Part shown: in pieces, positions 53,568-62,160 of the stretch
How positions within the stretch are numbered: the first letter of the stretch is position 1
How the letters are laid out: each line of letters opens with the position of its first letter
Source of the DNA: a bacterium
GTDB lineage: Bacteria > Cyanobacteriota > Vampirovibrionia > Obscuribacterales > Obscuribacteraceae
Length of the DNA stretch: 64,000 nt
Direction: 5' to 3'
Assembly: GCA_018062085.1 (NCBI GenBank)
Contig: JAGOSY010000014.1
Span: forward strand, 1 to 64,000
Made by a program: the position numbers and the translations under genes
Notes under the pieces: model-generated
The model's database searches: none
Seen by the model: only the letters and a program-made list of their open reading frames with translations
Told to the model about the DNA's origin: nothing

Positions 53568-54434
53568 TTAGTCTAAGGTTGAGGCTATTGCGTAAGCAAT
53601 TCCGGCGGCCAAAATGGCAGCCGTCTCACCTCGCAAAATAGTGCTGCCGAGTGAAACGTTTTGGAAAGTGCTGGTCAAAATCAGTTCTTTTTCTTCTTCA
53701 GTGAAGCCTCCTTCTGGGCCACCAAGAAGAGAGATACGAAAGCTAACACGGCTGTCAAGTGAAGTGCTGTTGGTGATAATCGGTTCGAGATATTGAACTA
53801 AATTTGGTGCTTGGTCGCGTTCGCTCAAAAGTAGCTTCAGCGTTGTTTTTGATGAATCGGTGTCTTCTAGTTTGAGCAGATCGGCGAGGGCGAGTGGATG
53901 GTCCAGAACGGGCAAAAGTAATCTCTCAGATTGCTCGGCAGCTTCTTTAATGATGTTCTGCCAGCGCTTTTGCCTTCCATCGCTCTCTTCTTTCTCTCTG
54001 GCCTTTACGACGGTTCGAGCTGAGGCAAAAGGAATAATGCGATCGACGTTTAGTTCTGTCAGTTTTTCGAGGGCCCACTCAAAGCGCGGCCCTTTCAGCA
54101 ACGGCAGCATGCTGACGACTTGGCATTTCGATTGACTTGTGGTCCGGGCATCAGCTAATAACTCACTTAGTTCAAAAGTGACAAGACTACGGGCCATGCG
54201 GCAAATTTTCGCCTGCCACATATTGCCTAGGCCATCTAAAAGCTTGACTGAATCACCTTGTTCGAAGCGCAATACGTGTATCAACTGGTGGGCTGTTGCC
54301 GCATCATCGAGCTCTACTAGGCTGGCTATCTGTCCACCACCCTTGCTAAACGCTTGCTCTGGTAGAAAGAAGTGAGACAAGTTTTTGTGATTATTGCTGC
54401 TGCTACTGTTTGGTTGTCTTTTTGACATTGTCAT
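53568..54434 (-). CDS. rsmE: 16S rRNA (uracil(1498)-N3)-methyltransferase RsmE
   Basis: A 288-residue SPOUT methyltransferase, somewhat longer than the usual about 240 because of a Ser/Asn-rich N-terminal extension. The PUA-like domain (VKLLDGLGNMWQAKICRM) is followed by the knot: LLPLLKGPRFEWALEKLTELN, RISLLGGPEGGFTEEEKELI and VSLGSTILRGETAAILA, the last two forming the AdoMet-binding knot. It methylates U1498 of 16S rRNA. Start could be ATG 54434 or the in-frame ATG at 54428. Confidence 0.93.
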   Translation of the reverse strand: MTMSKRQPNSSSSNNHKNLSHFFLPEQAFSKGGGQIASLVELDDAATAHQLIHVLRFEQGDSVKLLDGLGNMWQAKICRMARSLVTFELSELLADARTTSQSKCQVVSMLPLLKGPRFEWALEKLTELNVDRIIPFASARTVVKAREKEESDGRQKRWQNIIKEAAEQSERLLLPVLDHPLALADLLKLEDTDSSKTTLKLLLSERDQAPNLVQYLEPIITNSTSLDSRVSFRISLLGGPEGGFTEEEKELILTSTFQNVSLGSTILRGETAAILAAGIAYAIASTLD

Positions 54435-54551
54435 TTCAGTTCTAAGGGGCAGATTTGATTAAGTTCGCATCATTCTAAGGGCATTCTACCTGCAATATTG
54501 TTTAAAGACAGCCACAGTACTGATGTTGGGCAAATTGGCCAAGTGCCATAG

Positions 54552-54560
54552 TGCTATAAT
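54552..54560 (+). promoter_or_regulatory. Extended -10 promoter candidate for accD
   Basis: TGCTATAAT, identical to the candidate at 22873, lies about 47 bp before the most upstream accD start. It has the TGn extension and a perfect -10. No clear -35 at the right distance. Transcription would begin near 54567. Confidence 0.5.
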
Positions 54561-54606
54561 CACCCTTTGCGTATATTACTGTCAGTATTGCTGGTAGCAG
54601 TAATCT

Positions 54607-55569
54607 GTGTCACTGCCCATCATTATGGAAGAGTTGGAAGAGATGGACTTAAAAGACTGGTTCGCTAGCCGCCAAAAGCGTAAAGAGATTCAGGAAGTGA
54701 TCAAGCAGCCCCTGACAACAGACGAGTATTGCGCTCTCTGGAAGCAGTGCTTTCAATGTAGGGAACTGCTTTATACACGCGACTTGCGCACTAACTTAGA
54801 TGTTTGTCCGAAGTGTGATTATCATTTTCGTGTTGGTGCCCTAGATCGCATTGAGCAGTTGGCCGATGAAGGGTCTTTTGATGAGTTAGATGCTGACATG
54901 CGCTCGTCAGATCCGCTGACATTTTTTGATACTGAGGCTTACGTAAAAAGACAAGACGAAGCCACCCGCAAATCGGGTTTGCGCGAAGCCGTCTTGACTG
55001 GTCTTTGCCGCATCGACGGGCATGAAGCAGCACTAGGCTGCATGGACTTTGGTCACTTTGGTGGCTCTATGGGGTCCGTGGTGGGTGAGAAAGTCACTCG
55101 ACTGACCGAGGCCGCCATGGAGCGCAATTCGCCCCTGATTGTGGTCAGCAGCTCTGGTGGTGCCAGAATGCAAGAAGGTATTTTGAGCTTGATGCAAATG
55201 GCTAAGACTAGTTCTGCACTCAAGTCATTTGCCGATTCCGGCAACCTCTATATATCAATTCTTACGGAGCCTACTTTTGGTGGCGTGACTGCCAGTTTTG
55301 CCATGCTTGGTGACTTTATCATTGCTGAACCTGGAGCGAGGATTGGCTTTGCCGGGAGACGAGTAATCGAACAAACAATCAGGCAGAAATTGCCTGCCGA
55401 TTTCCAAACCGCCGAGTATTTACTGAAGCATGGTCAAGTCGATATGGTCGTCAGTCGTAACAAGCTTAAAGAGACCCTGGCCCGCTTGATTGCTTTTCAC
55501 AAACCAGCTCGTCAAGTTGTTTCTGAAAAAAAAGTCAGTGGTGAGCCTTCAGCCGCCGTGCGCACTTAG
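54607..55569 (+). CDS. accD: Acetyl-CoA carboxylase carboxyltransferase subunit beta (AccD)
   Basis: A subunit of about 302-320 residues. An N-terminal zinc ribbon has two CxxC pairs (CFQC and CPKC). The carboxyltransferase domain includes GHFGGSMGSVVGEK, VSSSGGARMQEGILSLMQMAK, FGGVTASFAMLGD and GFAGRRVIEQT. It transfers CO2 from biotin to acetyl-CoA, together with AccA. The start is uncertain: GTG 54607, ATG 54625 or ATG 54643, where MDLKDWFASRQKRKE matches the usual AccD N-terminus and a GGAAGAG sits upstream. AccA follows after 60 bp. Confidence 0.95.
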   Translation: MSLPIIMEELEEMDLKDWFASRQKRKEIQEVIKQPLTTDEYCALWKQCFQCRELLYTRDLRTNLDVCPKCDYHFRVGALDRIEQLADEGSFDELDADMRSSDPLTFFDTEAYVKRQDEATRKSGLREAVLTGLCRIDGHEAALGCMDFGHFGGSMGSVVGEKVTRLTEAAMERNSPLIVVSSSGGARMQEGILSLMQMAKTSSALKSFADSGNLYISILTEPTFGGVTASFAMLGDFIIAEPGARIGFAGRRVIEQTIRQKLPADFQTAEYLLKHGQVDMVVSRNKLKETLARLIAFHKPARQVVSEKKVSGEPSAAVRT

Positions 55570-55629
55570 TGTTTAACCGTTAGTTTTCGCCCATCAATAT
55601 CAATAAGTCAATCAATAGGTTGGAGTGCA

Positions 55630-56595
55630 ATGGCTACTGTCGAAAAAAAACCGATACCACTAGAGTTTGAGCAACCACTGGCTATTCTTGCTCAGAATAT
55701 GGAAGCTTTAGAAAAACAGCTATCGGACAATCCAGAGTTGGAAGGCGACCTCGAGCGCATGCAAGATCAGTACAATTCGCTCAAGCGTTCCTTGTATTCA
55801 AATCTTAGACCTATCGATCACTTGGCCATTGCTCGTCATCCACAGAGACCTTATACTCGCGATTATTTTTCAACCTGGGATCCCGGTTGGGTGGAGCTGC
55901 ACGGTGATCGAAAGGGTGTAGACGATGGCGCTATGGTTGGTGCCTTGCTTGAAATTGATGGTATCAAGATGGTGGCGGTTGGTACACAAAAGGGACGCAC
56001 TCTGCGTGATAAGCAGCATTGCAATTTTGGCATGCCTCAGCCGGAAGGATATCGCAAAGCACTGCGCCTTTTCCATCATGCTAACAAGTTCCACTTGCCG
56101 ATTCTTTGCTTAATTGACACACCTGGTGCTTACCCCGGGCTGTCAGCAGAAGAGCATAATCAATCGCAAGCAATTGCCGAAAATTTGATGGAGTTGGCTG
56201 GCGTGACCGTGCCGGTGGTGGCGGCTGTTACTGGTGAGGGTGGCTCTGGCGGAGCCCTGGCAATAGGTGTAGCTAACCGTATCTTGATGCTTGAGCACTC
56301 GGTTTACTCAGTAATCACGCCAGAAGGCTGTGCATCTATACTATGGCGCTCTAATGACAAAGTATCTGAAGCTTGTCAGGCCATGAAAATGACTGCCAAA
56401 GAAATTCTTCAGCTAGGAGTTATAGATCAGGTTATTAGTGAGCCCTTAGGTGGGGCCCATCATGATTATCAGGCCGCCGCTGAGAATCTTAAGAAAGCAA
56501 TCGTTGGCCAAATGACCGATTTACTGAAGCTTTCTCCCGAGCAAGTAAGAAAAGATCGCCAAGATAAGTTCCGACGGTTTGGCAGCTTCCGCTAA
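55630..56595 (+). CDS. accA: Acetyl-CoA carboxylase carboxyltransferase subunit alpha (AccA)
   Basis: A 321-residue subunit of normal length. Signatures are LEFEQPLAIL-like N-terminal coiled coil, ARHPQRPYTRDYF, FVELHGDR-equivalent GWVELHGDRKG, GTQKGRTLRDKQHCNFGMPQ, IDTPGAYPGLSAEE and GGSGGALAIGVANRI. ATG 55630 is preceded by GGAG. Genes accB and accC are not in the window. It converges with the kinase gene at 56648. Confidence 0.97.
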   Translation: MATVEKKPIPLEFEQPLAILAQNMEALEKQLSDNPELEGDLERMQDQYNSLKRSLYSNLRPIDHLAIARHPQRPYTRDYFSTWDPGWVELHGDRKGVDDGAMVGALLEIDGIKMVAVGTQKGRTLRDKQHCNFGMPQPEGYRKALRLFHHANKFHLPILCLIDTPGAYPGLSAEEHNQSQAIAENLMELAGVTVPVVAAVTGEGGSGGALAIGVANRILMLEHSVYSVITPEGCASILWRSNDKVSEACQAMKMTAKEILQLGVIDQVISEPLGGAHHDYQAAAENLKKAIVGQMTDLLKLSPEQVRKDRQDKFRRFGSFR

Positions 56596-56647
56596 AGCAA
56601 TCTAAGTCTAACTTCTAAAGATCTAGCTGTTCAAAGCCTAGTTTGGT

Positions 56648-58333
56648 CTAGTGCGCTTGCTTCTTGGCCTTGGCCAAGAGATTTTTGGCTGTTTGACCTT
56701 GGCTCGACTTGGCTGGCACTTGCTGCAGCACAGCAATAGCTTCAGTGTACTTCTTGTCTTTCATATAAAGCTTGCCCAAGCTGACGCAAGTGGTGTAGTA
56801 CTTATCGGTTAACTCTTGTGGTAGTTTGCCCTGAGTTTTTTGCGCTTTCATCAAACTAACTGCTTGAGCCAATTTACCAGCTTTTATTAGGGCCTCTGGG
56901 TCGTCATCGTTGACTGCTTTTACTTCTGAGCCTTTGTTCCATGGCATCATTGCCTGGAATTGTGCTGAAGTCAGGGCGAATACAACAGCTGCGCCAATTA
57001 GCAAGACTGTTATTATGATCGGCACTAAGCGAAGAGCTTGCGCGGCACCAGTGGCGCCACCGCGACCTGCAGAAAAATTCGTAGAACCTCGGTTTTGACT
57101 GTTGGATACATCGGCATGACGCTGGGCATCTCGGTAGGCGGCAACTTGATCAGCGTAATTGCTGCTCATCGAGCGACTTTCTTCGCCAGCGTGACTAACT
57201 CCAGCTCCAGCAGCGGCAGGGTTTGTGGCGTTTTGCTGCTGCAGCATTTCGCGAGTAAGCGGGCGTTGCTGCAGCATTTCGCGCGATTCTTTACGATGCT
57301 GCAGAGTTTCGTCTTGGGCTAGCGGTCCTGGTGCTATATCTTTGTGTACTGTTTGGGTTGTAGCAACAGACGGCTTTTCTGGTTCTTTCATAGCGTCTTC
57401 GAGCGCTTGAGAAAGTTCGTCCATGGTTTGATAACGATCGTTTGGGTTTTTCAGCAGAGTCTTGTGTACCACTTGCATCAGTGCTTCCGGGAAATTGAGA
57501 TCTGGTCTCATTTCATTTAGTGGTAGAGGTGTGTCTGAAAGATGCATGGCCATAACACGCACCAATTCGTCGTGTTGGAATGGTACTTCACCAGTGAGTG
57601 ATTCGTAAAAAACAATGCCCAACGAGTATATGTCACTTCGGTGGTCTACTTTGCTTGAAGTGCACTGCTCAGGGCTCATATATGTGGGGCTGCCACAGAC
57701 TGTTCCAGTACGTGTAATTTTGGCCTGATCTGATTCTTCTTGGACCAGTCGGGCGATACCAAAGTCGACCACGATAGGAAAGTTCTTCTGCCCGCCCCGT
57801 TCAACCAATACAATGTTTTCTGGTTTGATGTCGCGGTGCACCACGCCTTGTCTATGTGCTTCGGCTAGAGCGGCACAAACTTGAGTGAAAATTGGCACGG
57901 CTTCAATTGGCGGAATATGGTTAACTTCAGCGATGAAGTCTGACAGTGGAGTGCCATTAAGCAAATCCATGGCGATATAAGGTCGACCACCGCCCTGGGG
58001 AATGACACCAAAGTCATAGATGGTAATGATGTTTGGATGATTAAGGCGACTGGATGCTTTTGCTTCTTGTTTGAAGCGTTTGATGAACTCATCATCGGAT
58101 ACAAGGTAGTCGTGTAGTACTTTGACCGCTACTTCGCGGCCAATCAACTCTTGAACAGCTCGATAGACCGTGCCGGCAGAGCCTTGGCCAATCACCGATT
58201 GAATCTTGTAGCGACCCTCCACCACCATGCCGAGCAGGGGATCATCACCAACGGTGACCATTGACGAACCATCTCGCGGGCAGATGTCTTGTTCGCCAGC
58301 AGTCTGAAAGTTACAAATCAGACAAAGTTTCAT
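56648..58333 (-). CDS. Membrane Ser/Thr kinase with N-terminal zinc-ribbon-like motif
   Basis: A 561-residue kinase. The first 25 residues have C4, C7 and C18 (CLICNF and DICPRDGSS), a reduced zinc-ribbon pattern. The Hanks domain (about 42-310) shows VIGQGSAGTVYRA (49-54), Lys71, HRDIKPEN and DFGIARL, with GSPTYMSPEQC in the activation segment. After it comes a Gln/Ser/Ala-rich stretch with three 10-residue repeats (E-(T/M)-L-Q-x-x-x-x-(S/T)-R type, near 343-372). A transmembrane helix (about 437-457, IIITVLLIGAAVVFAL) and a short TPR-like C-terminus (KLYMKDKKYTEAIAVLQQV) complete it. Unlike the other kinase it has no catalytic-loop insertion. Confidence 0.92.
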   Translation of the reverse strand: MKLCLICNFQTAGEQDICPRDGSSMVTVGDDPLLGMVVEGRYKIQSVIGQGSAGTVYRAVQELIGREVAVKVLHDYLVSDDEFIKRFKQEAKASSRLNHPNIITIYDFGVIPQGGGRPYIAMDLLNGTPLSDFIAEVNHIPPIEAVPIFTQVCAALAEAHRQGVVHRDIKPENIVLVERGGQKNFPIVVDFGIARLVQEESDQAKITRTGTVCGSPTYMSPEQCTSSKVDHRSDIYSLGIVFYESLTGEVPFQHDELVRVMAMHLSDTPLPLNEMRPDLNFPEALMQVVHKTLLKNPNDRYQTMDELSQALEDAMKEPEKPSVATTQTVHKDIAPGPLAQDETLQHRKESREMLQQRPLTREMLQQQNATNPAAAGAGVSHAGEESRSMSSNYADQVAAYRDAQRHADVSNSQNRGSTNFSAGRGGATGAAQALRLVPIIITVLLIGAAVVFALTSAQFQAMMPWNKGSEVKAVNDDDPEALIKAGKLAQAVSLMKAQKTQGKLPQELTDKYYTTCVSLGKLYMKDKKYTEAIAVLQQVPAKSSQGQTAKNLLAKAKKQAH

Positions 58334-58708
58334 ACAAATTCGCTAGCGCTGCCAGTTCTTTCTAGTAAGTAGTAAATGACCTGCCAACAGGCTAATTCCC
58401 CCCTGCCATCCTTACTTTAATTACCCAGAGCGGAAATCGGCAAACACATTTGTGTCAAAAAACTGATTTAAGACCAGAATATTGTACATTCGCCTAGTTT
58501 AATATCTCAGAAAGGAGAAAAGCAAATATTAACTGAGAGGGTTAAAGCAAAGCAGAGCTGGCCTTTACATCTATCGCTGGCCTTTAAATTGCTTCAGATA
58601 GGTTTGCGAAGGTAGCAAAGCGTCCGCCAAGCGGACAGAATTAACAGATATTCCTTGGTGTAGAAACCGGGGTTCAAATAAACCGCCAGTTCTCAGGAGA
58701 CCTAAATT
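58334..58708. other. 375-bp divergent intergenic region
   Basis: Lies between the leftward kinase and the rightward MFS gene; no gene is supported. It contains a direct repeat GCTGGCCTTTA (58557-58567 and 58576-58586), a small hairpin TCCGC-CAA-GCGGA near 58625, and the MFS Shine-Dalgarno AGGAG (58695-58699). An AGGAG near 58515 is not followed by an in-frame ATG, GTG or TTG gene. Promoters for both genes are expected here, but no pair of hexamers stands out. Confidence 0.4.
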
Positions 58709-59896
58709 TTGTCGTCCGCAACCAGTAAAACTCCGCTTTTGCTCATTTTCATGACTGTCTTCATTGACCTCATGGGCTTTGGGCTGGTCATTCCCATACT
58801 GCCCACCTACGCTCAGCAGTTGCATGCTTCTGACTTTATGGTTGGTCTTTTGATTGCCAGCTATTCGATCATGCAGTTCTTGTTCACGCCTTTCTGGGGG
58901 CGCTTGTCAGATCGGATTGGTCGAAGACCAGTGCTCTTGATAAGCCTGGCGGCATCGTTCGCTGGTTACTTAATTTGGGGCTTCTCTACTTCTCTGATAT
59001 GGCTATTTGCGTCGCGCGTCGTGGCTGGCTTTGGTAACGCCAACATTGCAGTGGCTCAGGCTTATATTGCTGATATCACCACAAAGGAAAACCGTGCCCG
59101 GGGTATGGGCATGGTTGGGGCCGCCTTCGGCCTAGGCTTTGTCCTTGGACCAGCCTTGGGCTGCCTCTTAGTGCAATACGGTTTGGGCTTTGTCGGCTTT
59201 GTTGCTGCTGGCTTTAGCTTGGTCGATTTGATTTTGACTTTCTTTCTATTGCCTGAGCCAAAAGAGCGAGGTTCGTTTGGTAATGACCGTTTTGGTCTCG
59301 GCATAGACTTCTATATCAAGAATGTCACTAGTGCAAAATTGCGCATATCCTTTTTGATTTTCTTTGTTTCTACTTTTGCTTTCGCCAACATGGAAGCAAC
59401 TCTGGTTCTACTAACTAGTAAGCTTTACAACTGGGGCCCTAAAGAAAACGGACTTCTCTTCGTCTATATAGGTATTCTTATTGTCATTGTCCAAGGTGGC
59501 ATGATTCGCCAACTGACAAAGAAGTACAGTGAGAAGAAGCTGATCACTGTTGGCTCTTTTCTAATTGCTGCGGGGTTGTTCCTCACACCAGTGACGAACA
59601 GTTGGATAGTTCTGGGACTGGCAATGACTTTGCTTTCTATAGGCTCTGGTATAAACAATCCCTGCAACCAAAGTATCATTTCGAAACTGGCTCCAGCAGA
59701 GACTGTTGGTGGTGTTCTAGGGCTGGGCCAATCAGTTTCTACCCTTGGCAGAATTTTTGGACCAATTGTCGGTTGTGCTCTCTTTGACAAATTCGGCTAT
59801 CTCAGTCCTTACCTAGCTGGCGGGCTCTGCATGATAGTTGTTGTTGCTCTCAGCTTTAAGCTTCCCGAAACTGAGCCAGGAGCAGCTGCTACCTAA
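58709..59896 (+). CDS. Major facilitator superfamily transporter (TetA/DHA1-like)
   Basis: A 395-residue transporter with 12 helices, normal for DHA1 drug:H+ antiporters. Motif A reads GRLSDRIGRRPVL after TM2, with the DHA1-type N-terminus VFIDLMGFGLVIPILPTYA. Motif C-like Gly/Pro segment FGLGFVLGPALGCLL lies in TM5. The start is TTG 58709, with AGGAG 9 bases upstream. Likely exports a drug or metabolite; which one cannot be read from sequence. No regulator gene is adjacent. Confidence 0.92.
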   Translation: MSSATSKTPLLLIFMTVFIDLMGFGLVIPILPTYAQQLHASDFMVGLLIASYSIMQFLFTPFWGRLSDRIGRRPVLLISLAASFAGYLIWGFSTSLIWLFASRVVAGFGNANIAVAQAYIADITTKENRARGMGMVGAAFGLGFVLGPALGCLLVQYGLGFVGFVAAGFSLVDLILTFFLLPEPKERGSFGNDRFGLGIDFYIKNVTSAKLRISFLIFFVSTFAFANMEATLVLLTSKLYNWGPKENGLLFVYIGILIVIVQGGMIRQLTKKYSEKKLITVGSFLIAAGLFLTPVTNSWIVLGLAMTLLSIGSGINNPCNQSIISKLAPAETVGGVLGLGQSVSTLGRIFGPIVGCALFDKFGYLSPYLAGGLCMIVVVALSFKLPETEPGAAAT

Positions 59897-59953
59897 GTAA
59901 GCGCTTTGTATATGTTTGCTGCTGCGAATTTAAGCTTTCATCTTGGTTGTCAC

Positions 59954-59981
59954 TTGAAAAGTGTGGCCTAGTGCGTATATT
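59954..59981 (+). promoter_or_regulatory. Sigma70-like promoter candidate upstream of the small charged gene
   Basis: TTGAAA (59954-59959) and TATATT (59976-59981) are separated by 16 bp. Transcription would begin near 59988, leaving a leader of nearly 200 bases before ATG 60183. Confidence 0.45.
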
Positions 59982-60182
59982 CGTGATATATTATTTTTGG
60001 CTCAAGTTTTTGGCAGGTTCTTAGTGATTGCTTAACTTCGTCTGCGGTATTTATATCCAGTGTAGTCACAGAATAAGAACGAGAACAAAGAACTCACACA
60101 CTGAGACTGTTTCAGCCAATTTACGTCACTAAGAGCATTACTTAGGCATCACTTACAAATTTAGAACGCAGAGAATATTGTT

Positions 60183-60353
60183 ATGGCAGTAAAGAAGAAA
60201 GAAAATAAATCGTACGGGCGTGGAGCAAATCTACCGAATGCACAGTCCGAGCAGAAAGATGATGTTCAGTCTCGCTATCAGCAAGACTTCAATCGCTATC
60301 AAGCGCAGATTGAAAGAACGCGTCGGGTTTTTGAGAGTGCTGAAGCTGCCTAG
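60183..60353 (+). CDS. Small charged protein (56 residues), unknown
   Basis: ATG 60183 to TAG 60351-60353. The product is rich in Lys, Gln and Arg: a basic head AVKKKENKSYGRGAN followed by a helical stretch QSRYQQDFNRYQAQIERTRR. No membrane segment or cysteine. AGAG upstream of the start is a weak ribosome-binding site. Support comes from the promoter upstream, the coding-like composition and a hairpin on its stop codon. I do not recognise the family. Confidence 0.55.
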   Translation: MAVKKKENKSYGRGANLPNAQSEQKDDVQSRYQQDFNRYQAQIERTRRVFESAEAA

Positions 60354-60369
60354 CCCAATCTGCTAGGCA
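60347..60369 (+). terminator. Hairpin overlapping the small gene's stop codon
   Basis: TGCCTAGC (60347-60354) and GCTAGGCA (60362-60369) pair perfectly over 8 bp with a 7-base loop. There is no U tract after it, so it may protect or process the mRNA 3' end rather than terminate by itself. Confidence 0.45.
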
Positions 60370-60421
60370 AGTTAGACATTAGGCAATCTTCATCTTGTGC
60401 CAAGGCCCACGGGTTTTGGCG

Positions 60422-60454
60422 CATTAGCTTGGCACATTAGCTTGGCACATTAGA
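60422..60454. repeat. 13-bp tandem repeat, first array
   Basis: CATTAGCTTGGCA occurs twice in a row (60422-60434, 60435-60447), followed by a partial copy CATTAGA. It is 45 bp upstream of a second, unrelated 13-bp array. Confidence 0.85.
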
Positions 60455-60497
60455 TAGATTAGCTGGGTAGAATGTCATTTGTGTGGTCTTATCTAGG

Positions 60498-60541
60498 CTA
60501 AAGCATAAGTCTAAAGCATAAGTCTAAAGCTCAGTCTAAAG
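60498..60541. repeat. 13-bp tandem repeat, second array
   Basis: CTAAAGCATAAGT occurs at 60498-60510 and 60511-60523, then a 12-bp decayed copy (60524-60535) and a partial CTAAAG (60536-60541). The array ends just ahead of the TTGGAGG ribosome-binding site of the nucleotidyltransferase gene, so it is in its leader or promoter. Confidence 0.85.
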
Positions 60542-60561
60542 AATGTTGGAGGCCCTACACA

Positions 60562-61671
60562 ATGAAGGCAATGGTATTAGCGGCAGGAGTCGGCTCAAGG
60601 CTCGACCCGCTCACCTCATGTTTGCCCAAACCGCTTGTTCCGGTCGCTAATTTTCCAGTGATGGAACATTTGCTAAACCTTCTCAAAGCGCATGGTTTCA
60701 CCGACGTTATTGCTAATCTGCACTATTTGCCTGAATGTCTTATCGATTATTTTGGAGATGGTAAGAAGTTTGGTACCAACATACAATTTCGTGTTGAAGA
60801 AAAGCTCAGTGGCGATGCTGGTGGAGTTCGCTATTGTCGAGATTTTCTAGAAGACGGAACTTTCATCGTTTTGATGGGTGATCTGCTTACTGACGCCGAT
60901 CTCTCGCATATTGTTGCCGAGCATAAGCGCAAGAAAGCTATAGCTTCGATTGGTTTGAAGCGCGTTGCAGATGTCAGCCGTTTCGGCGTAGCAGTGCTCG
61001 ACGAAAACGATTTCATAGTTGGTTTTCAGGAAAAACCTAGTAAAGAAGAAGCGCTTTCTAACCTGGCTTCCACTGGTATTTATATTCTAGAACCAGAAGT
61101 GTTCAAGCATATGCCCGAAAGTGGTGACTATGGTTTTGGTCGACAGCTGTTTCCTAGTTTGGTTAAAGCGGGTCTACCTGTTCTTGGTGTACCGATTGAG
61201 TCTTATTGGTCTGATGTCGGTACTATTGAGCAGTATCAGAGCTCCAATTTCGACGCTTTATCCGGCCAGTTTAAGGCCAATCTTCCTGGCTATCGGCATG
61301 AAAAACGGGGCTCCTATTCTCTGTATTTAGCCGATGGTGCTGCTGTTGATAGCTCTGTGGAAATTGTTGGCAATGTTATTGTCGGCAAGAATGCTGAGGT
61401 TAAAGCTGGTGTGATTTTAGGCGGTAATGTTGTGATTGGGGCCGGTAGTGTTGTAGAGGCTGATTGTAGGCTAGTCAATACAATTTTGTGGCCTGATAGC
61501 ATAGTCGCCAGTGCAACCACCCTTGATGGCGCAATCGTATCACCAGCCGGTCTTGTCCAAGTTGAAAAAAATGATGAAAACAGAGTAAACGCCGACCCAA
61601 AGAAGTTGGGACCTGCTAATCAAACGCAGGTCCAAATCCGAATACTTGAGTCGGTTGGGGCCTGCGTCTAA
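60562..61671 (+). CDS. NDP-sugar nucleotidyltransferase (mannose-1-phosphate guanylyltransferase-like)
   Basis: A 369-residue protein. The N-terminal GT-A domain opens MKAMVLAAGVGSRLDPLTSC and LPKPLVPV, the nucleotide-binding signature, with the metal-binding Asp in VLMGDLLTDADL (about 113). GFQEKPSKEEA and SYWSDVGTIEQYQ are typical of sugar-1-phosphate guanylyl/adenylyl/thymidylyl transferases. A C-terminal left-handed beta-helix (VEIVGNVIVGKNAEVKAGV) follows. It supplies an activated sugar, GDP-mannose being the best guess, which would suit the GT-C-like genes elsewhere in the window. A good TTGGAGG precedes ATG 60562. Confidence 0.88.
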   Translation: MKAMVLAAGVGSRLDPLTSCLPKPLVPVANFPVMEHLLNLLKAHGFTDVIANLHYLPECLIDYFGDGKKFGTNIQFRVEEKLSGDAGGVRYCRDFLEDGTFIVLMGDLLTDADLSHIVAEHKRKKAIASIGLKRVADVSRFGVAVLDENDFIVGFQEKPSKEEALSNLASTGIYILEPEVFKHMPESGDYGFGRQLFPSLVKAGLPVLGVPIESYWSDVGTIEQYQSSNFDALSGQFKANLPGYRHEKRGSYSLYLADGAAVDSSVEIVGNVIVGKNAEVKAGVILGGNVVIGAGSVVEADCRLVNTILWPDSIVASATTLDGAIVSPAGLVQVEKNDENRVNADPKKLGPANQTQVQIRILESVGACV

Positions 61672-61707
61672 TCAGTTAAATAACAACGCCAGCACAAATT
61701 TATTAGT

Positions 61708-61980
61708 TCAGGAAGGGCACTTGGCGGCACTTGGACCGGCTAGTGCTTTTTTCGCAGTAGCGGCAATTGCTTCATCGTCAGAATTGTCTTTCTCAGCTAG
61801 CTGTGCTGCTTTCCAAATTTCCATCCAAAGCCAATAGTGAAAAGGATTGAGCTTCTCAATGTCAAGGGTTTCAACTGGCTCTAGTAAAGAGAGCCAAGTA
61901 TGTGGATTAGGAAAACGTTTGGCGAGGCTATAGCAGTCTGCCATCCAGAGAACTTGATCTGTTGTTTCTTTGGTGACCAT
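61708..61980 (-). CDS. Small helical protein, unknown
   Basis: A 90-residue acidic protein (MVTKETTDQVLWMAD to AGPSAAKCPS). It is Trp-rich (five Trp, including YWLWMEIWKAAQLA) and has no signal peptide or transmembrane segment. Secondary structure is probably all helical. I do not recognise the family. It converges with the nucleotidyltransferase gene (36 bp) and precedes the HIT gene region on the same strand, with 180 bp between. Confidence 0.6.
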   Translation of the reverse strand: MVTKETTDQVLWMADCYSLAKRFPNPHTWLSLLEPVETLDIEKLNPFHYWLWMEIWKAAQLAEKDNSDDEAIAATAKKALAGPSAAKCPS

Positions 61981-62160
61981 GGCCTTAATCCCCGTCGTGC
62001 TAGTAGTTCTTTTGAACTTTTGCCTTTCCCCTACAAAGTAGTAATACCCAAATCAGTGGGCTGCGAAACCGACAGTTTTGGTTGGCACTATACAAATTTT
62101 CATTGAAACTATGTTCTGGATTTGAAAATCAGATTCCTGGCCAATCTTGAGACTGTCTGA

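Noticed and set aside
58571..58825. Minus-strand frame overlapping the MFS start
   Set aside because: Overlaps a well-supported transporter gene and its promoter region; no recognisable protein features.
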